Counted from the first letter of the stretch, positions 1-12,148 are shown. The stretch: DNA of 64,000 nucleotides from Sialis fuliginosa (GCA_961205875.1 OY540814.1:124001-188000); one strand, 5' to 3'. Numbers and translations are program-made. The notes: generated by a model not told the origin, from the letters alone.

Positions 1-1335
1 TCATATTTCCGAAACTATGCATTCGAGCGACATATTTATAGACATCATTTTTGTAGAAAATTTGATTTCCTACAATTTTTGTATCTACATTTTTTCAGCC
101 AGACAAGCCATTTTCTCAATATTTTTAAAAATATGTGAAAAAAATAAAAAAAATGACTAACAGGGCTAATATAAATAATATGAAATAAGTTGGGTTGAAA
201 TTGTCCTAAGGTCTTCAAAAGAGCGTTAAATATACTACAAATATCAATGCTTATCAACATAATAGTTTAAAATCCAGCCAAGATATAGAAATTAAAAAAA
301 AACGTGGTTTAAAATACATGTATTTTAAATGGGAAAAATTCAAAATAAAAAAGGAAGTACTTTAAATTAAAATTAAGGGCTCAAATTTTCAGGGAATTTT
401 TTTTTCAGTGTTGAGAACAATATTTCACAGTGTCGGAGGAAAAAAAAAAATATTCGTTTCAAACGAAACACCCTAATGCCCACCTAACATGATCACAACA
501 CACGGTTCACCACGTTTTTTTGGACTTTACACAAAATATCCACAAATTATACATCTAAACTAAACCTAAAAAAAAAATTAAGAAGTAAGAAAATTAAGAA
601 ATTCACGGTAATTCTAAGTCATACCTGACTTAAATTTATTTGGTTAGTTACACTAGGGTTAAATATATGTCAAAAACAAAAATAAATGAATACATTAATT
701 TAATTAGACGTAGAAACAAGATGAAATTCAAAAGTGTTACACATAAATCGGCATTTAAATAACAGAAGATCAGTTTGTATGAACGAGTTCATTAAAACAT
801 GTTTTACCGACTGAACTTTGGGCGACATTTGTCACGAGAAAGGTTGGCGTCGTTCGTTCACCAGACACTGTTTTATATCTCAATCAAGCGATGATAAATA
901 TTATACATTCAACTTCAATGTATTGGTTTCAATGCAAAATTGTTAAATGCAATTTAAAAAAAAAATACTTTTAAGGAAGTAGGTACTCTACATTAATTTA
1001 TAAGTGCCGACTTCAGAGGATGTACACTCTACAATATAATTAATTTCTGATAGGGTATATATCCCGTTGCTTCTCCCTCCTCCCCTTCCCCCCTATTTGT
1101 AGTTAGTGCTTATGTATTGATTTAATAAGAATCAAGACTATCAGAATTTATCAGATAATTTTCTGTAAACCAGTAAATAATTATTTTTTCTTCTTCTTTA
1201 AGATATGAACATCTTTGATGTCCTTACTTTTTGAAGTTATACTTCTATAGGCTCGTTTAGGGTGAAATTTTAGTAATGCAACGGAAATGACGATGCGCAT
1301 TATGTAACAGAAACAATTTAACACCATGAAGTTAG
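1..1335. other. AT-rich stretch without recognised gene
   Basis: No frame of interest, no RNA gene and no clear element end seen. Short A and T runs dominate. Could be intronic or intergenic. Confidence 0.5.
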
Positions 1336-1410
1336 GTTTGGTGTAAATAATACAGATATCTGTTATGATAGTCGGTAAAACAGGTTTTTAGTTTTGTATT
1401 TGCACGCTAG
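1336..1410. repeat. Fragment of Helitron-2 interior
   Basis: The segment with CTGTTATGATAGTCG and GCACGCTAGATGTC matches, inverted, the inner part of the Helitron-2 copy near 32360-32460. Another short match lies near 36165-36215. Only the interior is present, with no Helitron ends. Confidence 0.5.
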
Positions 1411-1450
1411 ATGTCACTACGCCAAAGAATTATATAACTTTTAAATACAT

Positions 1451-1975
1451 AAGGTACCCCAGTAATTAATGGCTATTTTTAAAATTAAATGTACTAAATT
1501 AGAAATATTTGTTGATATTTTTATTACTACCATTTCTGAATATTAATCTATAAACACTTAACTGTCTTACAGCGTGATTTGATGAACAATCGGTCAATAG
1601 ATGTCAAAATGGTAGACATTTAAACTAATTATTAGTATAATTTATTTATTAATTATTATATTATCATAGAAACTGATTTACATTGTTTCAGATTTGATGA
1701 TTCTTTCTTTTATATTTTTTGTGTCGTAGTACTTATCATTAGCAAGTGTCCATCACTGCGTGTTCATTACTGATTTTACTTTATCCATTACTGGAGAAAA
1801 AACATAAACAAAATAAAAGTCTATAATTTAAAAAACAAACTATATTTGCGGACTTTGGTAATTAAATTGATTAAATAAAGAGTTACTTATTTTATTAGTA
1901 ACATGAGTTGATGAGAATTAGAAAAAAGAAGCTCGTTAAACCTTGCTCGAATAGCGGTCATAACTTACCGACTTT
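1451..1975 (+). mobile_element. Family E MITE-like element, copy 1
   Basis: About 525 bp, closely similar over its length to 55935-56470 and, inverted, to 19332-19895. Intact copies begin with GGTAGTGGCACCAGTC and end with its near inverted form, CTGGTGCCAGTACTTT. Both ends of this copy are eroded. Landmarks are CAGCGTGATTTGATGA and TTGCGGACTTTGGTAAT. It has no coding capacity and I could not fix a target duplication, so the class stays open. Confidence 0.65.
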
Positions 1976-2904
1976 TTTTTAAATTTTACCATCGGCCATT
2001 TGTCATTTAATACAATTAAAAATGCTTGAAATTACAAAACGAATGACAATTTAAAAACTTCCAAAAAATAGCGCTTAGAAGCCGTGAGCGCTGAAAGCGT
2101 GTAAGCTTTCTACTTTCTACTTACTCGAATACACTCTAATTGAAAGTTTGAATGATCAACTCATGTTTTGTGAATGTACTCGTATAGATACCATGCTATG
2201 CTATGCTACTGTTTAATAGCAACGACGCTTGTTCACACACGAGCCAAGTGTACGCCGTAATTCGCAAGTGGTGCAACCTGTAAATATACTTGAACACTTG
2301 CACCAATGGTGTAGTCTACATCTACTACACAACTTTACCATACCCCAGTGGTCCCCAACCCTATATCCGCGGGCACAATGATTCCCACCGCTTCGCGACT
2401 ACGATAAAACAATTTCTTTTTAGTTTTTTATAAAATGTTATTTAAAAATTTTTTGAATTTTTTTTAGTAAGTTAGTGGCACCAGTCTTGGCAAGGACTCC
2501 AGTGGGTGTAAAAATCAAATTTTATTTTTGAAAATTTTATCACATATTTGTAACACAAAAATACATATTTCCTCTTATTTTCGTAAAAATCCTTTCATTT
2601 TTACGTTAATTATTGAATTATTAGTGATAGAAAAAAAGTTCAACTATTTTTTTATTTTTAAGGTTAGGATGCGTTTGAAAAATTACACTACCTACGCCGT
2701 TCTATAGTCTATTAACTTATAAGTATTTTATTATTTTTTTTATTTTCCTACGACCTATAGAACCGGAGATATTTCAAAAACAGTGTAGCGATACACTTGA
2801 AATGTATCAAAAATGCACAATTATGCAATTTTCTCGGGACACACATGGCCGATTTTTCCAAATTTCTGATTTTCAACTAATCTTCGAACATATAAAAAGA
2901 AAAT

Positions 2905-3111
2905 AAAAAAAAATCCAACTTCCCGAATGCATCACTATTCATCACTTTTTATGTCTCTATTCCCTCTACTTATATGGATATCATAAAATCAAAGCACAGA
3001 TCTCGACTTACAGATGAACATCTTGATGATTGCTTAAGAACATGTATATCTTCAAACTCTCCTAATTATAAAGCAATAGCCAATGAAATGCAATATCAAA
3101 GATCACATTGA
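2905..3111 (+). pseudogene. hAT transposase C-terminal remnant
   Basis: One open frame ends at a TGA at 3109-3111. Its last 45 codons read like the C-terminal hAT dimerisation region of animal hAT/ZBED-type proteins. The block KSKHRSRLTDEHLDDCLR follows a weak STY block, as in families where STY-CEQ-TFS precedes it. About six residues, the CEQ-TFS stretch, appear to be deleted between STY and MDIIKSK. No catalytic part is recognisable upstream, so this is a dead 3' piece of the coding region of hAT-A. The family assignment comes from motif recognition only. Confidence 0.72.
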
Positions 3112-3154
3112 TTTTGAGATTTATATTTTTTTATAAAGAATTGTTTTACTATGT

Positions 3155-3449
3155 CAGGGTGTCTACTGGTTTTTGGAAATAAAATTCCCTGACTTTCCCC
3201 GACCACAGATTCAAAATTCCCTGACTCGGGGAGCTCCGGAACAAGAATATTCAAATAAAATTTGAAGACCTTTTTTTTTTGGTCATAATTAAAATTTTAC
3301 ACTTGTTACTTATTTTCAATTAAATGATCTTTTTATTTTTTTCCCTGACTTTCTAAAAAAAAATTATAAATTCCTTGACTTTTCAGAATTTTAAATAAAT
3401 TCCCTGACCACTTTAGGCTTCTCTGACTTTCCAGAAAGTGGACACCCTG
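3155..3449 (+). mobile_element. CAGGGTGTC MITE with 5-bp target duplication
   Basis: It starts CAGGGTGTCTACTGG and ends GTGGACACCCTG. The flanks TATGT/TATGT are identical 5-mers. The interior repeats the phrase ATTCCCTGACTTT several times on one strand. A second copy at 16495-16802 also has a 5-bp duplication, so the boundaries support each other. The ends resemble hAT-like elements but the duplication is shorter than the usual 8 bp. It is inserted in hAT-A. Confidence 0.75.
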
Positions 3450-3761
3450 TATGTTAACTTTTGTATATATTGTGAATTAATTATTTATTTTACATATAAA
3501 CAATAATATCTATGTTTAAAAAAAAAAACAAAATATGCTCAAACTATATTTTTGGAAAACAAAACTTGTCCAACTGTAAATTTACCTTGAAAATATAAAT
3601 GGTGGCCGCCGCCCGACCGATATTCTAGAATGTTGTGCTCTTAGGTACAGAAAGGTTGGGCACTACTGGTGTATTCGGTATCGGGATTAAATAATTAATT
3701 AATACATTTAGAAACGGAAGGGTGCTACAGGTGTTCATATTTTAGTAGTGATTTACTTAGC

Positions 3762-4367
3762 CAGTACCGGCATTAGGGGGGGGGGGACCAGGGCGACCGC
3801 CCGGGGCGCCAGGCCAGGTGGGGCGGCGCACAATGGAGTATAAGTCACTTTTTTGGCTCAAATCAGTGAACAGGCTGTAATTTTTGAGTAAACTTTTTTT
3901 TATATTTAAATTTTTTGTCGATCTGTTAAACCCGATTAAGTAAAAAATATAGCTAAATATAAACAATGTCAATTTGTAAAAAAAAATCGATTATTTGATA
4001 GCTGCTAACTAACAAATACTTATTCGGCAACCGAGAAAACCTTTAACAAGGTATTAGCTGAGATACTAACTAATCAACTTATTTGTTGATTTATCAATTA
4101 TAATTTGTTCATAATAGGGGAAGGGGGTCTCAACGGTCTTAGGGCATTTGATAGTCTTAAAGTTAATGATGTATGTTAAGCTATATTTAAACAAAAAAGT
4201 TTGAGTCTGTAGGATCGCGCCAAGCTGAGATATGAATTATTAAACTTATTTGTTAATTTATCAATTTTAATTGACATTTTTGATGATTTTTTAAAAAAAT
4301 TTTAGGGGGAGAGAGGGCGGAAAAATAAATCTCGCCCAGGGCGCCAGATTTGCTAAGTCCGGCACTG
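3762..4367 (+). mobile_element. Non-autonomous hAT (hAT-B), perfect 8-bp target duplication
   Basis: The ends are CAGTACCGGCATTAG and its imperfect inverse CTAAGTCCGGCACTG. TACTTAGC lies on both sides (3754-3761 and 4368-4375), the 8-bp duplication expected for hAT. The left part has a G run and the CCCGGGGCGCC block, and the inner part has two related AT-rich blocks. There is no transposase. A diverged, inverted piece of the interior recurs at 10984-11140. Confidence 0.85.
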
Positions 4368-4505
4368 TACTTAGCTATTGTGTGTAATGTACACAGGCCC
4401 GAGTTTTCAATCAGAGACATCGGTAATAATTTTTTGTGTTGAGTACAACAAAAAAACCGCTTTTGATTTTAACCCCAATTGTGTATTTTTTAATCAACAA
4501 TGATT

Positions 4506-5070
4506 AAAAAACATCTGCAAGGTAAATGCACAGTGCTTCATTGTGCTAAATTCACCAAAGGTAGTTCATTATTCAACAATTTAAATAAAAACCGATAGTG
4601 TTGAGATAAATTGCCTGGAATTGGTTAACCATTAAGTTTTTATACAATTTTAATAAAAAATAATAATTCGAAATTTTTCATAAGACGCACCTGATTATTT
4701 TTTCGTATATTTTTAATTTTTTAACAATTTCAATCTAAATATAAATTTATGCAAACGTAAAAATGGTATTTAAAACATCAAAATGATATTTATGTAATAT
4801 GTCAAAGTAAATATCAATTTAAAAAAAAACAAACACGATTTTTTAAAGCAAATAATAAATAATAAATATTTTTTATTGTCAAATTGTTAAAAACTCCAGA
4901 GCTGTTAATATTTTTTAATAAAATTGTATAAAAATTAAATGGTTAACCAATGCCAGGCAATTTATCTCAACACTATCGGTTTTTATTTAAAATGTTGAAT
5001 AATTAACTTAACCTTTGATGAATTTAGCACGAGGAAGCACTGTGCATTTACTTGGCAGATTTTTTTTTCA
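4506..5070. mobile_element. Family C element in foldback form, copy 1
   Basis: The same family C terminus (CATCTGC-AAGTAAATGCAC through GGTTAACCATT) occurs at 4508-4660 and inverted at 4913-5070, so this copy is a foldback of two left ends. Other copies run from this end to a different end, TTGCGAGGAAGCAA. It is probably a rearranged copy. Confidence 0.65.
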
Positions 5071-5489
5071 TTATAACGTGATAATATAATATTTTGAATA
5101 ATTATAAGATAATATTATAATTAGAGTAGATATTTGGTAATCTACATAATAACGTTACCCTTAACAGAACTAATTAATTAGGTTCTATTTGAAGCCGCAT
5201 CTGATATGTACTGTATTATATGTATGTATGTTGTATGAATGTGTTTGTGTTCACTTAACGATATAATCGCATATGGGGAAACTGCTTTAGAAATCCACTA
5301 GAATTATCTTAATGACAAGGAAACTTGAGTGCTATCGTCAAATTTTATAGATTACCGGTTGCTTAGAACTTTGCTTAAATGCTGTACCCACGAAATATTA
5401 CTTTGATGCTTGTTATTTTACTTTTAGTATCTACTTCATTTTAATTCAAATTTTATACAATATGAACAATAAATTTTTTTTTTGCTTAA
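5071..5489. other. AT-rich stretch, nothing recognised
   Basis: No element ends and no convincing frame. A short TATG-rich run lies near 5215-5240. Confidence 0.4.
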
Positions 5490-6590
5490 TACTTCCGTGT
5501 TCTGAAAGAAATGGAAGTATCGTAATACCATCGAAAAGTCGTGTCCGAGATAATGACAGATTCTGATTGTACTAACTTCAAAACCAAGGTATAAGGTAGT
5601 CTCAACAATTCCTTGACCAATCAGCGTTGGCGCGGGAATTGACGTCACCTGGGGGATCTATTCAAATGTCATAAATTTTTAATAGAATATTAATTACAAA
5701 AAATTCCTTTATTTATTCTTGTTTTCGTATATTTTGATATTTTAACAACACATACAATCAAATAAGTACAAATTCGACATTGTAAAATCATAAAGTGCTG
5801 TCAGAATCATATAACGTATTGCCAACTTAAGAATAGTAAAAATGATGTTTCCCGAATTGACCAAATTGTCTTTGACAGCTTTTTTATGATTATGCAATAA
5901 CGAATTTGTACTTATTTGATTATATGTGTTGTTAAAATATCAAAAAATACGAAAACAAGAATAAATAAAGAATTTTTGTGTAATTAATATTCTATTAAAA
6001 ATTTATGACATTTGAATAGATCCCCCAGGTGACGCCAATTCCCGCGCCAACGCTGATTGGTCAAGGAATTGTTGAGACTACCTTGTCTTTATATACCTTG
6101 CTTCAAAACATAAAGAAAAGTTAATATCCGCTGTGCGTGCGTCTGTGTGTCTGGATGTAGAATTTTCTTTCGTTCACTAATATAACTACTGTAAAAATGC
6201 ACCGATCTGAATTATTTTTGGGGAAAATGTTTGTCTCGGTGAGTACTCCAGACCTATTGATTTTGATGCTAATCGGATTAGGGGTTTTGGAAATATTCGA
6301 AATTTTGTAACTTTTTTCGTCTAAAAAGTGAACATTGCGAGTATTATCTCACTAATTTTGATAAGATTTGGTACATTTGCAGTTCAATTGAATCTAAGGG
6401 CATTTATTATTTGTACGTACCTAAACAGCCATTGAAGGAATGAAAAACATACATAAAATTTTAATTTTAAATACTTATTAATACGTCATCAAGTTATATA
6501 AATAAAATATTTAAAAAAAATTATATTTAAAAATTATTTAAAAACATAGAAAGAACATGGAAGTCATGTATGGTTCTCCATACCGATATT
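5490..6590 (-). mobile_element. Family M (ACTTCCATG) MITE, copy 1, interrupted
   Basis: A reverse-orientation copy of the element seen at 12148-12970, 31560-32337 and 57395-58143. The family begins TATCGGTATGGAGAACC, followed by ACTTCCATGTTCTTTC, and ends GAACATGGAAGTA, so inverted ACTTCCATGTTC motifs lie near both ends. This copy is split by the MULE-like element at 5585-6100. The uninterrupted copies show the empty site. Confidence 0.8.
5585..6100. mobile_element. MULE-like foldback with 9-bp target duplication
   Basis: The arms are about 195 bp long and almost exactly inverted (5585-5781 against about 5902-6100). They start CAAGGTATAAGGTAGTC and end in its near inverse. The flanks are CTTCAAAAC at 5576-5584 and 6101-6109, a 9-bp duplication typical of Mutator-like elements. 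The right arm has a 6-base insert near its end. It interrupts family M copy 1. The central 120 bp is not coding. Confidence 0.82.
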
Positions 6591-7399
6591 AGATTACATT
6601 TGTATAGTTTGTTATTATTAAAAACGGTGTATATACATATATGTATATAAATAGTTGTTTCTTGGAAGTTGGATTGATGCCGAATCTCGGCAATAATATG
6701 TATAAAGTTCTACCTTCTTTTTATACATCAACATTCATCACAAACTTGGTGAAATGATCAAACTTTGTATAATCTAATATAAAACATGGTAACGTTTCAA
6801 ATTCACTGATATTTCTACAGATCACGCAGTCTGATGTACAGTCACCTGCATTAATGGTCCTGCAGTTTGTATTCATTTTCGTTTATCACAAACTTAGTAA
6901 CATAGGCTCCTCCCATTTGTGCAATTATAATATTTAAATCATTTTTCCATGTATCAAACAAAGACAGATATTTTGAAATTAATTTGCTATATAAAGAACT
7001 ACTCTTCGTTTATAATAGGTACTCATATATATTTGTGCAATTAAATTATTATGTAATCTATTGAAAATTGTATACGTAAATTTTGTGGCAATAAATATTT
7101 GATATTCCGAATTTTAGTATTTAAATATATTAAAGTTGATAGAAAAAGATAACCGATGATGTTTGTATTTAAATTTGGAATCTGTTGTAAGCGAATCTAG
7201 CCTTTAGGGTGCCAGACGAGTTCTGCAGGCGACTGTACATACTAGCTTTCAAACTTTCTAATAAGTACCTATTTTATATAAAAGTGTTTAAATCTAATCA
7301 TCCATACCTTCGTTTATCAATCAATCATATAATATAGGCTCTGGATATTTGTTACAAATCTTATATCACGGCTGTATTTCAGGCAGGGATCTTCTAAAA
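6591..7399. other. AT-rich stretch without gene
   Basis: No element ends identified. The block around 7180-7240 (TCTGTTGTAAGCG) has a diverged relative at 38656-38710, so at least that part is an old repeat. Confidence 0.4.
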
Positions 7400-7500
7400 G
7401 TGCACTTATAGAGAAGAGCTTTCAACATATCCATTGCAATGTGTGACGAAACGTTGACGCGGCTTGCACCCAGAAACCAAGATCCACTCTACATCCGGTT
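7400..7500 (+). repeat. Penelope-like repeat fragment with GACGAAACGTT motif
   Basis: Matches 31270-31400 over CATTGCAATGTGTGACG, AAACGTTG and ACGCGGCTT. The other copy reads CTCTGAAAATGTCC ahead of this block, resembling a degenerate hammerhead core (CTGANGA ... GAAA). Such motifs sit in Penelope-like terminal repeats. The core here is damaged. Confidence 0.4.
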
Positions 7501-7811
7501 TGTATATTTATATTTATATTAAACGTTCTAGTTTTCTATGTTTCAGTTTTCTCAAAAAAGTAAGACAAAATTTGAAAAATTTATTGTAGTGTTCAACTGC
7601 TAGATTTGAAAATTTTCCTATATACGTAATATACTTTTATAAACCACTATCACATCATAAGTATAAAGACTGTCCATCCATATATCTTTTTTATCTTCTA
7701 CAAAGAGACTATATAAGTGCTCTTATATTTTCACAAACATTTTTTACTGGGAAAATTACAATCTCGTTTGCTATGAATCATCTACACAGCATAGAAAAAT
7801 CTAAACGTATA

Positions 7812-8144
7812 ATGTCCGGTATTATAAAGGAGCTAGCATAATTTGCTAGCAAGCACTTTCAAATGGGGTATTAATTCTGTACTAGTATCTATGGATTAGC
7901 TATGGAATTTAGAGCAGTGACACTTCAACTAATTGTAACACAGTTGGCATCTTTCACCGTACAAAATAATTTTCATAACATCACCACTGTTTTAATACCG
8001 TTGGTGTTTACTTACTACAACGCGTGCGCGAAACTTGTCAAAGTCTTCAACAAACTCAAAAAGAACTGTCATATAAGTTTGATATCTCATTTGAAAGTGC
8101 TTGCTAGCTAGCAAATTTGCGAGCTCCTTTATAATACCGGACAT
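7812..8144 (+). mobile_element. Family F (ATGTCCGG) MITE, copy 1
   Basis: It begins ATGTCCGGTATTATAAAG and ends in the exact inverse, CTTTATAATACCGGACAT. The next 30 bases (GAGCTAGCA, AAGCACTTTCAAAT) are inverted too. The GC-rich interior ACAACGCGTGCGCGAAA recurs in the copies at 15785 and 58186. The 69-aa frame at 7902-8111 is not conserved between copies and is treated as chance. Confidence 0.75.
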
Positions 8145-8233
8145 AATTCTACTAAAACTAGATGTCATAATTTTGAAAATAAAACATTAATGACACATTC
8201 AAAAAATGAGTAAAAAATATGGAATATTGATCA

Positions 8234-9025
8234 TCCTTAATATATATAAAGCTCAAATTGTCTCTGTCTGTATGTGTGTCTGTCTGTCTGTCCGTTCGTG
8301 CGCTTATCACTCGAAAACCACTTATCCGATTTACGTGTTTTTTTTTAATTCATAGGTACGTTCTCTGGCCAGGTTATAGGCTATATTTTGTTACGTTAGG
8401 TAACATAAGAACTAAGCAGTGACGATAATAGTAAATCAAGTCGGAACAAATTTTGCCGTCGGCGCGCTATTTTGCAATACGCTGCCTAAACCGTTCAATA
8501 TTGAACAAAATAATGTATTAAAGAATTGTGTAGAATCAAAGGATCTACAATAAAGTTCGTGACAACATATATCTGACTTTTGTATTTAAGCCACAATGAC
8601 TGCTTTTATGTTACAAAGAAAATTAAAAATATTTGGGTTCTGTTTACGTGGACTTATGACCTGCAAAACATTAATCCTTATCGAAATAAATGATTTCATC
8701 GTCATAAGTACTTAATGTAGATATAATTTGCCCTTTACAGAATCCAATTTGGTCTTTTTGTTTAGGAAATAACTTGAAATATACATACGGCAACATATTA
8801 TTCGCGGCAATACGTGCGAACTTTGATTAAGTGTCACGGGGGCAGAGGGAAATATTCTGCGCTCGGCCGGCAGTTATTTATTTTGTTTTCAATAATTAAC
8901 TTTTAAATTTAAACAGAACAAAAATTATTGTAATTTTTAGGTAATAGTAGTTTGTAATTAATTCAACTATATTTTTTCAAAAAACCTAAACAATTATTCC
9001 ATAGTCCACAGCTTAGCACAGTTAG
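8234..9025 (+). mobile_element. Helitron-1, copy a (decayed 3' end)
   Basis: The 5' end TCCTTAATATATATAAAG follows an A, as in all copies, then a (GTCT)n run. The body matches the other five copies throughout. The 3' hairpin and CTAG end are lost: after CCATAGTCCACAG comes GTTAG instead. It lies inside an older short element whose inverted ends ATGAGTAAAAAATATGG and CCATATTTTTGACTCAT flank it near 8207-8228 and 9044-9066. Confidence 0.75.
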
Positions 9026-9070
9026 TATTTTATAAATTATGATAAATATTCCATATTTTTGACTCATCCT

Positions 9071-9705
9071 GTATATACACAGTAAAAATGCGATGAAATC
9101 CCAGAGCACTAATGTTGCTGTAAAAGAAAGCACAATTGTTTTTATTGCACACCAACTACAAGCTTAAAAGTATTTGTTTTTAGTGTTTGTCTGTTTTTTG
9201 TTGGCACTTCCGAATTACTCTGGGTAAAATTTACTAGATACAAAACCAAATCTGATATCTAAATACACTTCAAATCATTCGGTCAAAGTTTATATTTTAA
9301 ATATTTATACTATACTTTCTGAAAACCGCAAGGATAATGTACATGATTTTATTAACAAAGGATTATAAATGTATTAGGTATATTTAAGGTATACACAAAG
9401 TTTTGTTCATATTTCAAAGGCACCCCATTTATATATGTATATTTTGTATGAAAGATTCATACGATGTATCTAAACTTTAGCAGTTAGTCTTTTTTATTGC
9501 ATAATACGATTAAAAATGAAAAGTGTGTTGGTAACTTTAAAAAACATAATGAAATTCCAAATACAGTCTATGCATCTGTGTTTTAGGTGTACATTTTTAC
9601 TTTTATATACCAACTAGCTGTCACATATGAAGGGTTGTAATTAGTTACATTCGATCTGTTATTAGGGGGACAAAACAACATACTGTCAACTATCTTACAT
9701 AGGAG
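9071..9705. other. AT-rich stretch, nothing recognised
   Basis: No gene, element end or RNA seen. Confidence 0.4.
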
Positions 9706-10020
9706 TCGAGACATATTATAAATGCGAAAGTGTATCAGTCTGTCTATTTGTTACCTGTTTACGGCTAAACCGCTTTACGTATCATAATGAAATTTGGCAG
9801 TGAGATAGCTTGCATCCTAAGGAAGGGCATAGGCTACTTCGTATCCCAAAAATTGAACCCTTAAGGGATTGTAAAAGGGTTGAAAAATTTATATGGGGAA
9901 TTTTTTTTAGTAATAAATATTTCACCCCCTGTCACATATGCAGGGTTGTAATTAGTTTAAAAATATCATGGGGATGGGGGTTTCGAAATCCACACGAGCG
10001 AAACCGCGGGTAGCAGCTAG
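9706..10020 (+). mobile_element. Helitron-2, copy a (short)
   Basis: It starts TCGAGACATATTATAAATGCG and ends GGTAGCAGCTAG followed by T, preceded by a short GC hairpin-like block (ACACGAGCGAAACCGCGGG). This fits Helitron ends (5' TC, 3' CTRR, insertion at A/T). It includes the phrase ATGAAATTTGGCAGTGAG that is shared across several families here. It is 315 bp with no Rep/helicase, so non-autonomous. Confidence 0.75.
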
Positions 10021-10645
10021 TAACTTAATAAATGACTTGATTTTTTCACATATGTACACGAAGTGAGTACGTGGAAAATGAGTTTTTACTTTCCTCAGTA
10101 AAAAAGTAATAACTTAAGTCCGATATATCCTCATAAAATTTCATGTTTATCTTCCGTGGTCGTATATGCATAAGCGCAAGTACTTACAGTTGTCCAAATG
10201 AATACTCGGCCCACTGAAACACGTCCGTGCTGTCTGTGTTGTGCGTTCCAGTGTAATGCGTACGGTGGTTTATTTAAAAAATATTTTTATATCCATATAA
10301 AACTTGTATGTATGTATTTTTTTGGTATGTCACTTTTTATTAGGATCCTATATATTTACCCAACACTTTATAGACTTTCATACGTATGTGAACGTATACA
10401 AAAATATAGAAATATGCACACCAGGGGTTAAAGAAAAAAAACTATCATTTGCATATATGTGTATACATTGAGTAGTTTCAAGTTATTGTATTTTATTTGT
10501 TGGACTTATCCAACAGAACATGTTTTTACAATAGAACGTCAACTATTCGAACGGGAATCATTTGAAAAGCGAGAAAGAAATATCATTACGTTTACATTTT
10601 TAGACATAAATATTTTATCGCAAATAATATAGTATATAATATATA
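10021..10645. other. Non-repetitive AT-rich stretch
   Basis: No element ends. The 77-codon frame at 10198-10431 has no recognisable family and a chance-like composition. Confidence 0.4.
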
Positions 10646-10981
10646 GGGTCGAGCGGGGTAAATATGAAACACCAGTTACAATTTCACATTGATATGCCAC
10701 AAAGAAGATAAATCAAAGTTGCCAAAGTAGCTTTTCTTTTAATTTTTCTACAAATATTTTCCATTAGAGGCCTGTTTCACTTTTTCTCAAATTAGAGGTT
10801 AAAAATGAAACACAGTTTTTTGATTTTGAAAGTCCGTGTTGTATCGTACAGTTCAAATGACGTAAGTATTTAAAATTGTTATTCATAAGCGCATCTAGTA
10901 ATTAAAGTATGAATTTGTATCGTTAACTGTCAAAAAACATTAAACATTTGTATTTTGTTTCACTTTTACCCTAGTTGACCC
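10646..10981. mobile_element. TA-inserted MITE (GGGTCGAGCGGGG)
   Basis: The left end GGGTCGAGCGGGGTAAA and the right end TTTTACCCTAGTTGACCC are imperfect inverted repeats, flanked by TA on each side. GAAACA/TGTTTC blocks extend the arms. At 336 bp with a TA duplication, this points to Tc1/mariner-type mobilisation. Confidence 0.72.
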
Positions 10982-10983
10982 TA

Positions 10984-11140
10984 CAGGTACTACAGACTCA
11001 AACTTTTTTTTTAATTTAGCAATATTATCACGTACCAAAAGACCGTCGCGACCCCCTTCTCCTATTAAAAACAAATTAAAAATGATAAATTAACAAATAA
11101 GTTGATTAGTTAATATCTTAGCTTGGCGCGAACGAAAATT
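10984..11140 (-). repeat. hAT-B-related fragment
   Basis: Inverted, diverged match to the interior of 3762-4367. Shared landmarks are GACTCAAACTTTTTT, GATAAATTAACAAATAAG and GCTTGGCGCGA. No ends are present. Confidence 0.5.
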
Positions 11141-11889
11141 GTGTATTATAGATTTTTTTAAATCTTCATTAGTTTCAGAGTTATTTGAAATATGCGATTA
11201 TTTTGCACATTTTAATAGTGGTATTTCACCCCCTTTAACCGTTTTACCGCAGCCAACATATTTTTTTCTTACTAACCCTACATACGAAATTGAAACTTGA
11301 TACGAATATGCCACTTGAAAAGGTTCCCTTGTTAGTTAGTTCTTCAGTATTTCAACAAATTAAAGGCGCTTATGCTACTAATGCAGTAAATATTTAACAT
11401 GAAAATCGCGCGAAGACTTTATGGTTTCTTCTTAATTGTATTGATAATATTAGTAACAAAATAAACAAATTAATTGTATTAGAAAACCCAACGCAACCGA
11501 AATAAATACTTAAAAATCTAATTACCAAATTACGTATTTAAATGGAAAAGTTCATAGGAAAAAATGTATTGGTCAATAAATTAGGAGACCTTCTCGTAAA
11601 GTTTCAATTTGTAGCACACAATAGAACGCACTTCTCAGTGTCCGAGAGACGGCTAAGTTCACCTACTTTAGAAGTGACGGAAGATGCCACCATTGTTAGA
11701 GTAATTACCTTCCGATAATTGAATTTTGTCCGGCCCGAATCACAGAGCGCTTTGAATTAGTAAAAGGGCTCCGCCGCCCGCTAGCTAAATGATACCTTTG
11801 TCATGTTGATACTAATAGGGCACTTGATAATTATTGTTTACCTATTTGTTGTAATTCATTTATTTATTTATAGTTGAGTTCGATGACTA
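11141..11889. other. Low-repeat region with a GC-richer patch
   Basis: 11600-11830 is clearly richer in G+C and has no match elsewhere in the window (GTCCGAGAGACGGC, GGCTCCGCCGCCCGC). It could be host regulatory or exonic DNA, but I see no open frame or splice pair that decides it. Confidence 0.35.
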
Positions 11890-11985
11890 TACACCTATCC
11901 CCCGATTTACACAGTAGATACGTTCTGCACAAAACCGTGTAGACTGAAAGCTTGGATTTTGTTAAGTAAAATCGTGTAAAACGAA

Positions 11986-12148
11986 AAAAAACAACAAAAT
12001 GTGCATGATTCAGTAATTTATTTAAGTAAAACAAAAGTCAGACATCTTGGAAAACTCAAAATTGTTCATAGTTCATAAAACAACAAACATATGAAAGTAA
12101 TATAAGTAGATATTTAATTTATTTTACATTAGGAACAAAAAATTAAAA
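11986..12148 (+). repeat. 163-bp direct repeat, left copy
   Basis: Runs from AAACAACAAAATGTGCAT to GGAACAAAAAATTAAAA and stops exactly where family M copy 2 begins. It differs from the right copy at only a few bases (CATGATTC/CATTATTC, TTCATAG/TTCTTAG, CATATG/CACG). Confidence 0.85.

Larger units (their letters stand above)
2346..3668 (+). mobile_element. Decayed hAT transposon (hAT-A)
   Basis: The left end CAGTGGTCCCCAACC and the right end GGTTGGGCACTACTG are imperfect inverted repeats of the animal Charlie/hAT type. The body carries the C-terminal remnant of a hAT transposase and a later insertion at 3155-3449. The flanking octamers do not match (CCATACCC against GTGTATTC), so the target duplication is lost or the boundary is slightly wrong. 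A short piece resembling the family E end lies near 2475-2505. Confidence 0.65.
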
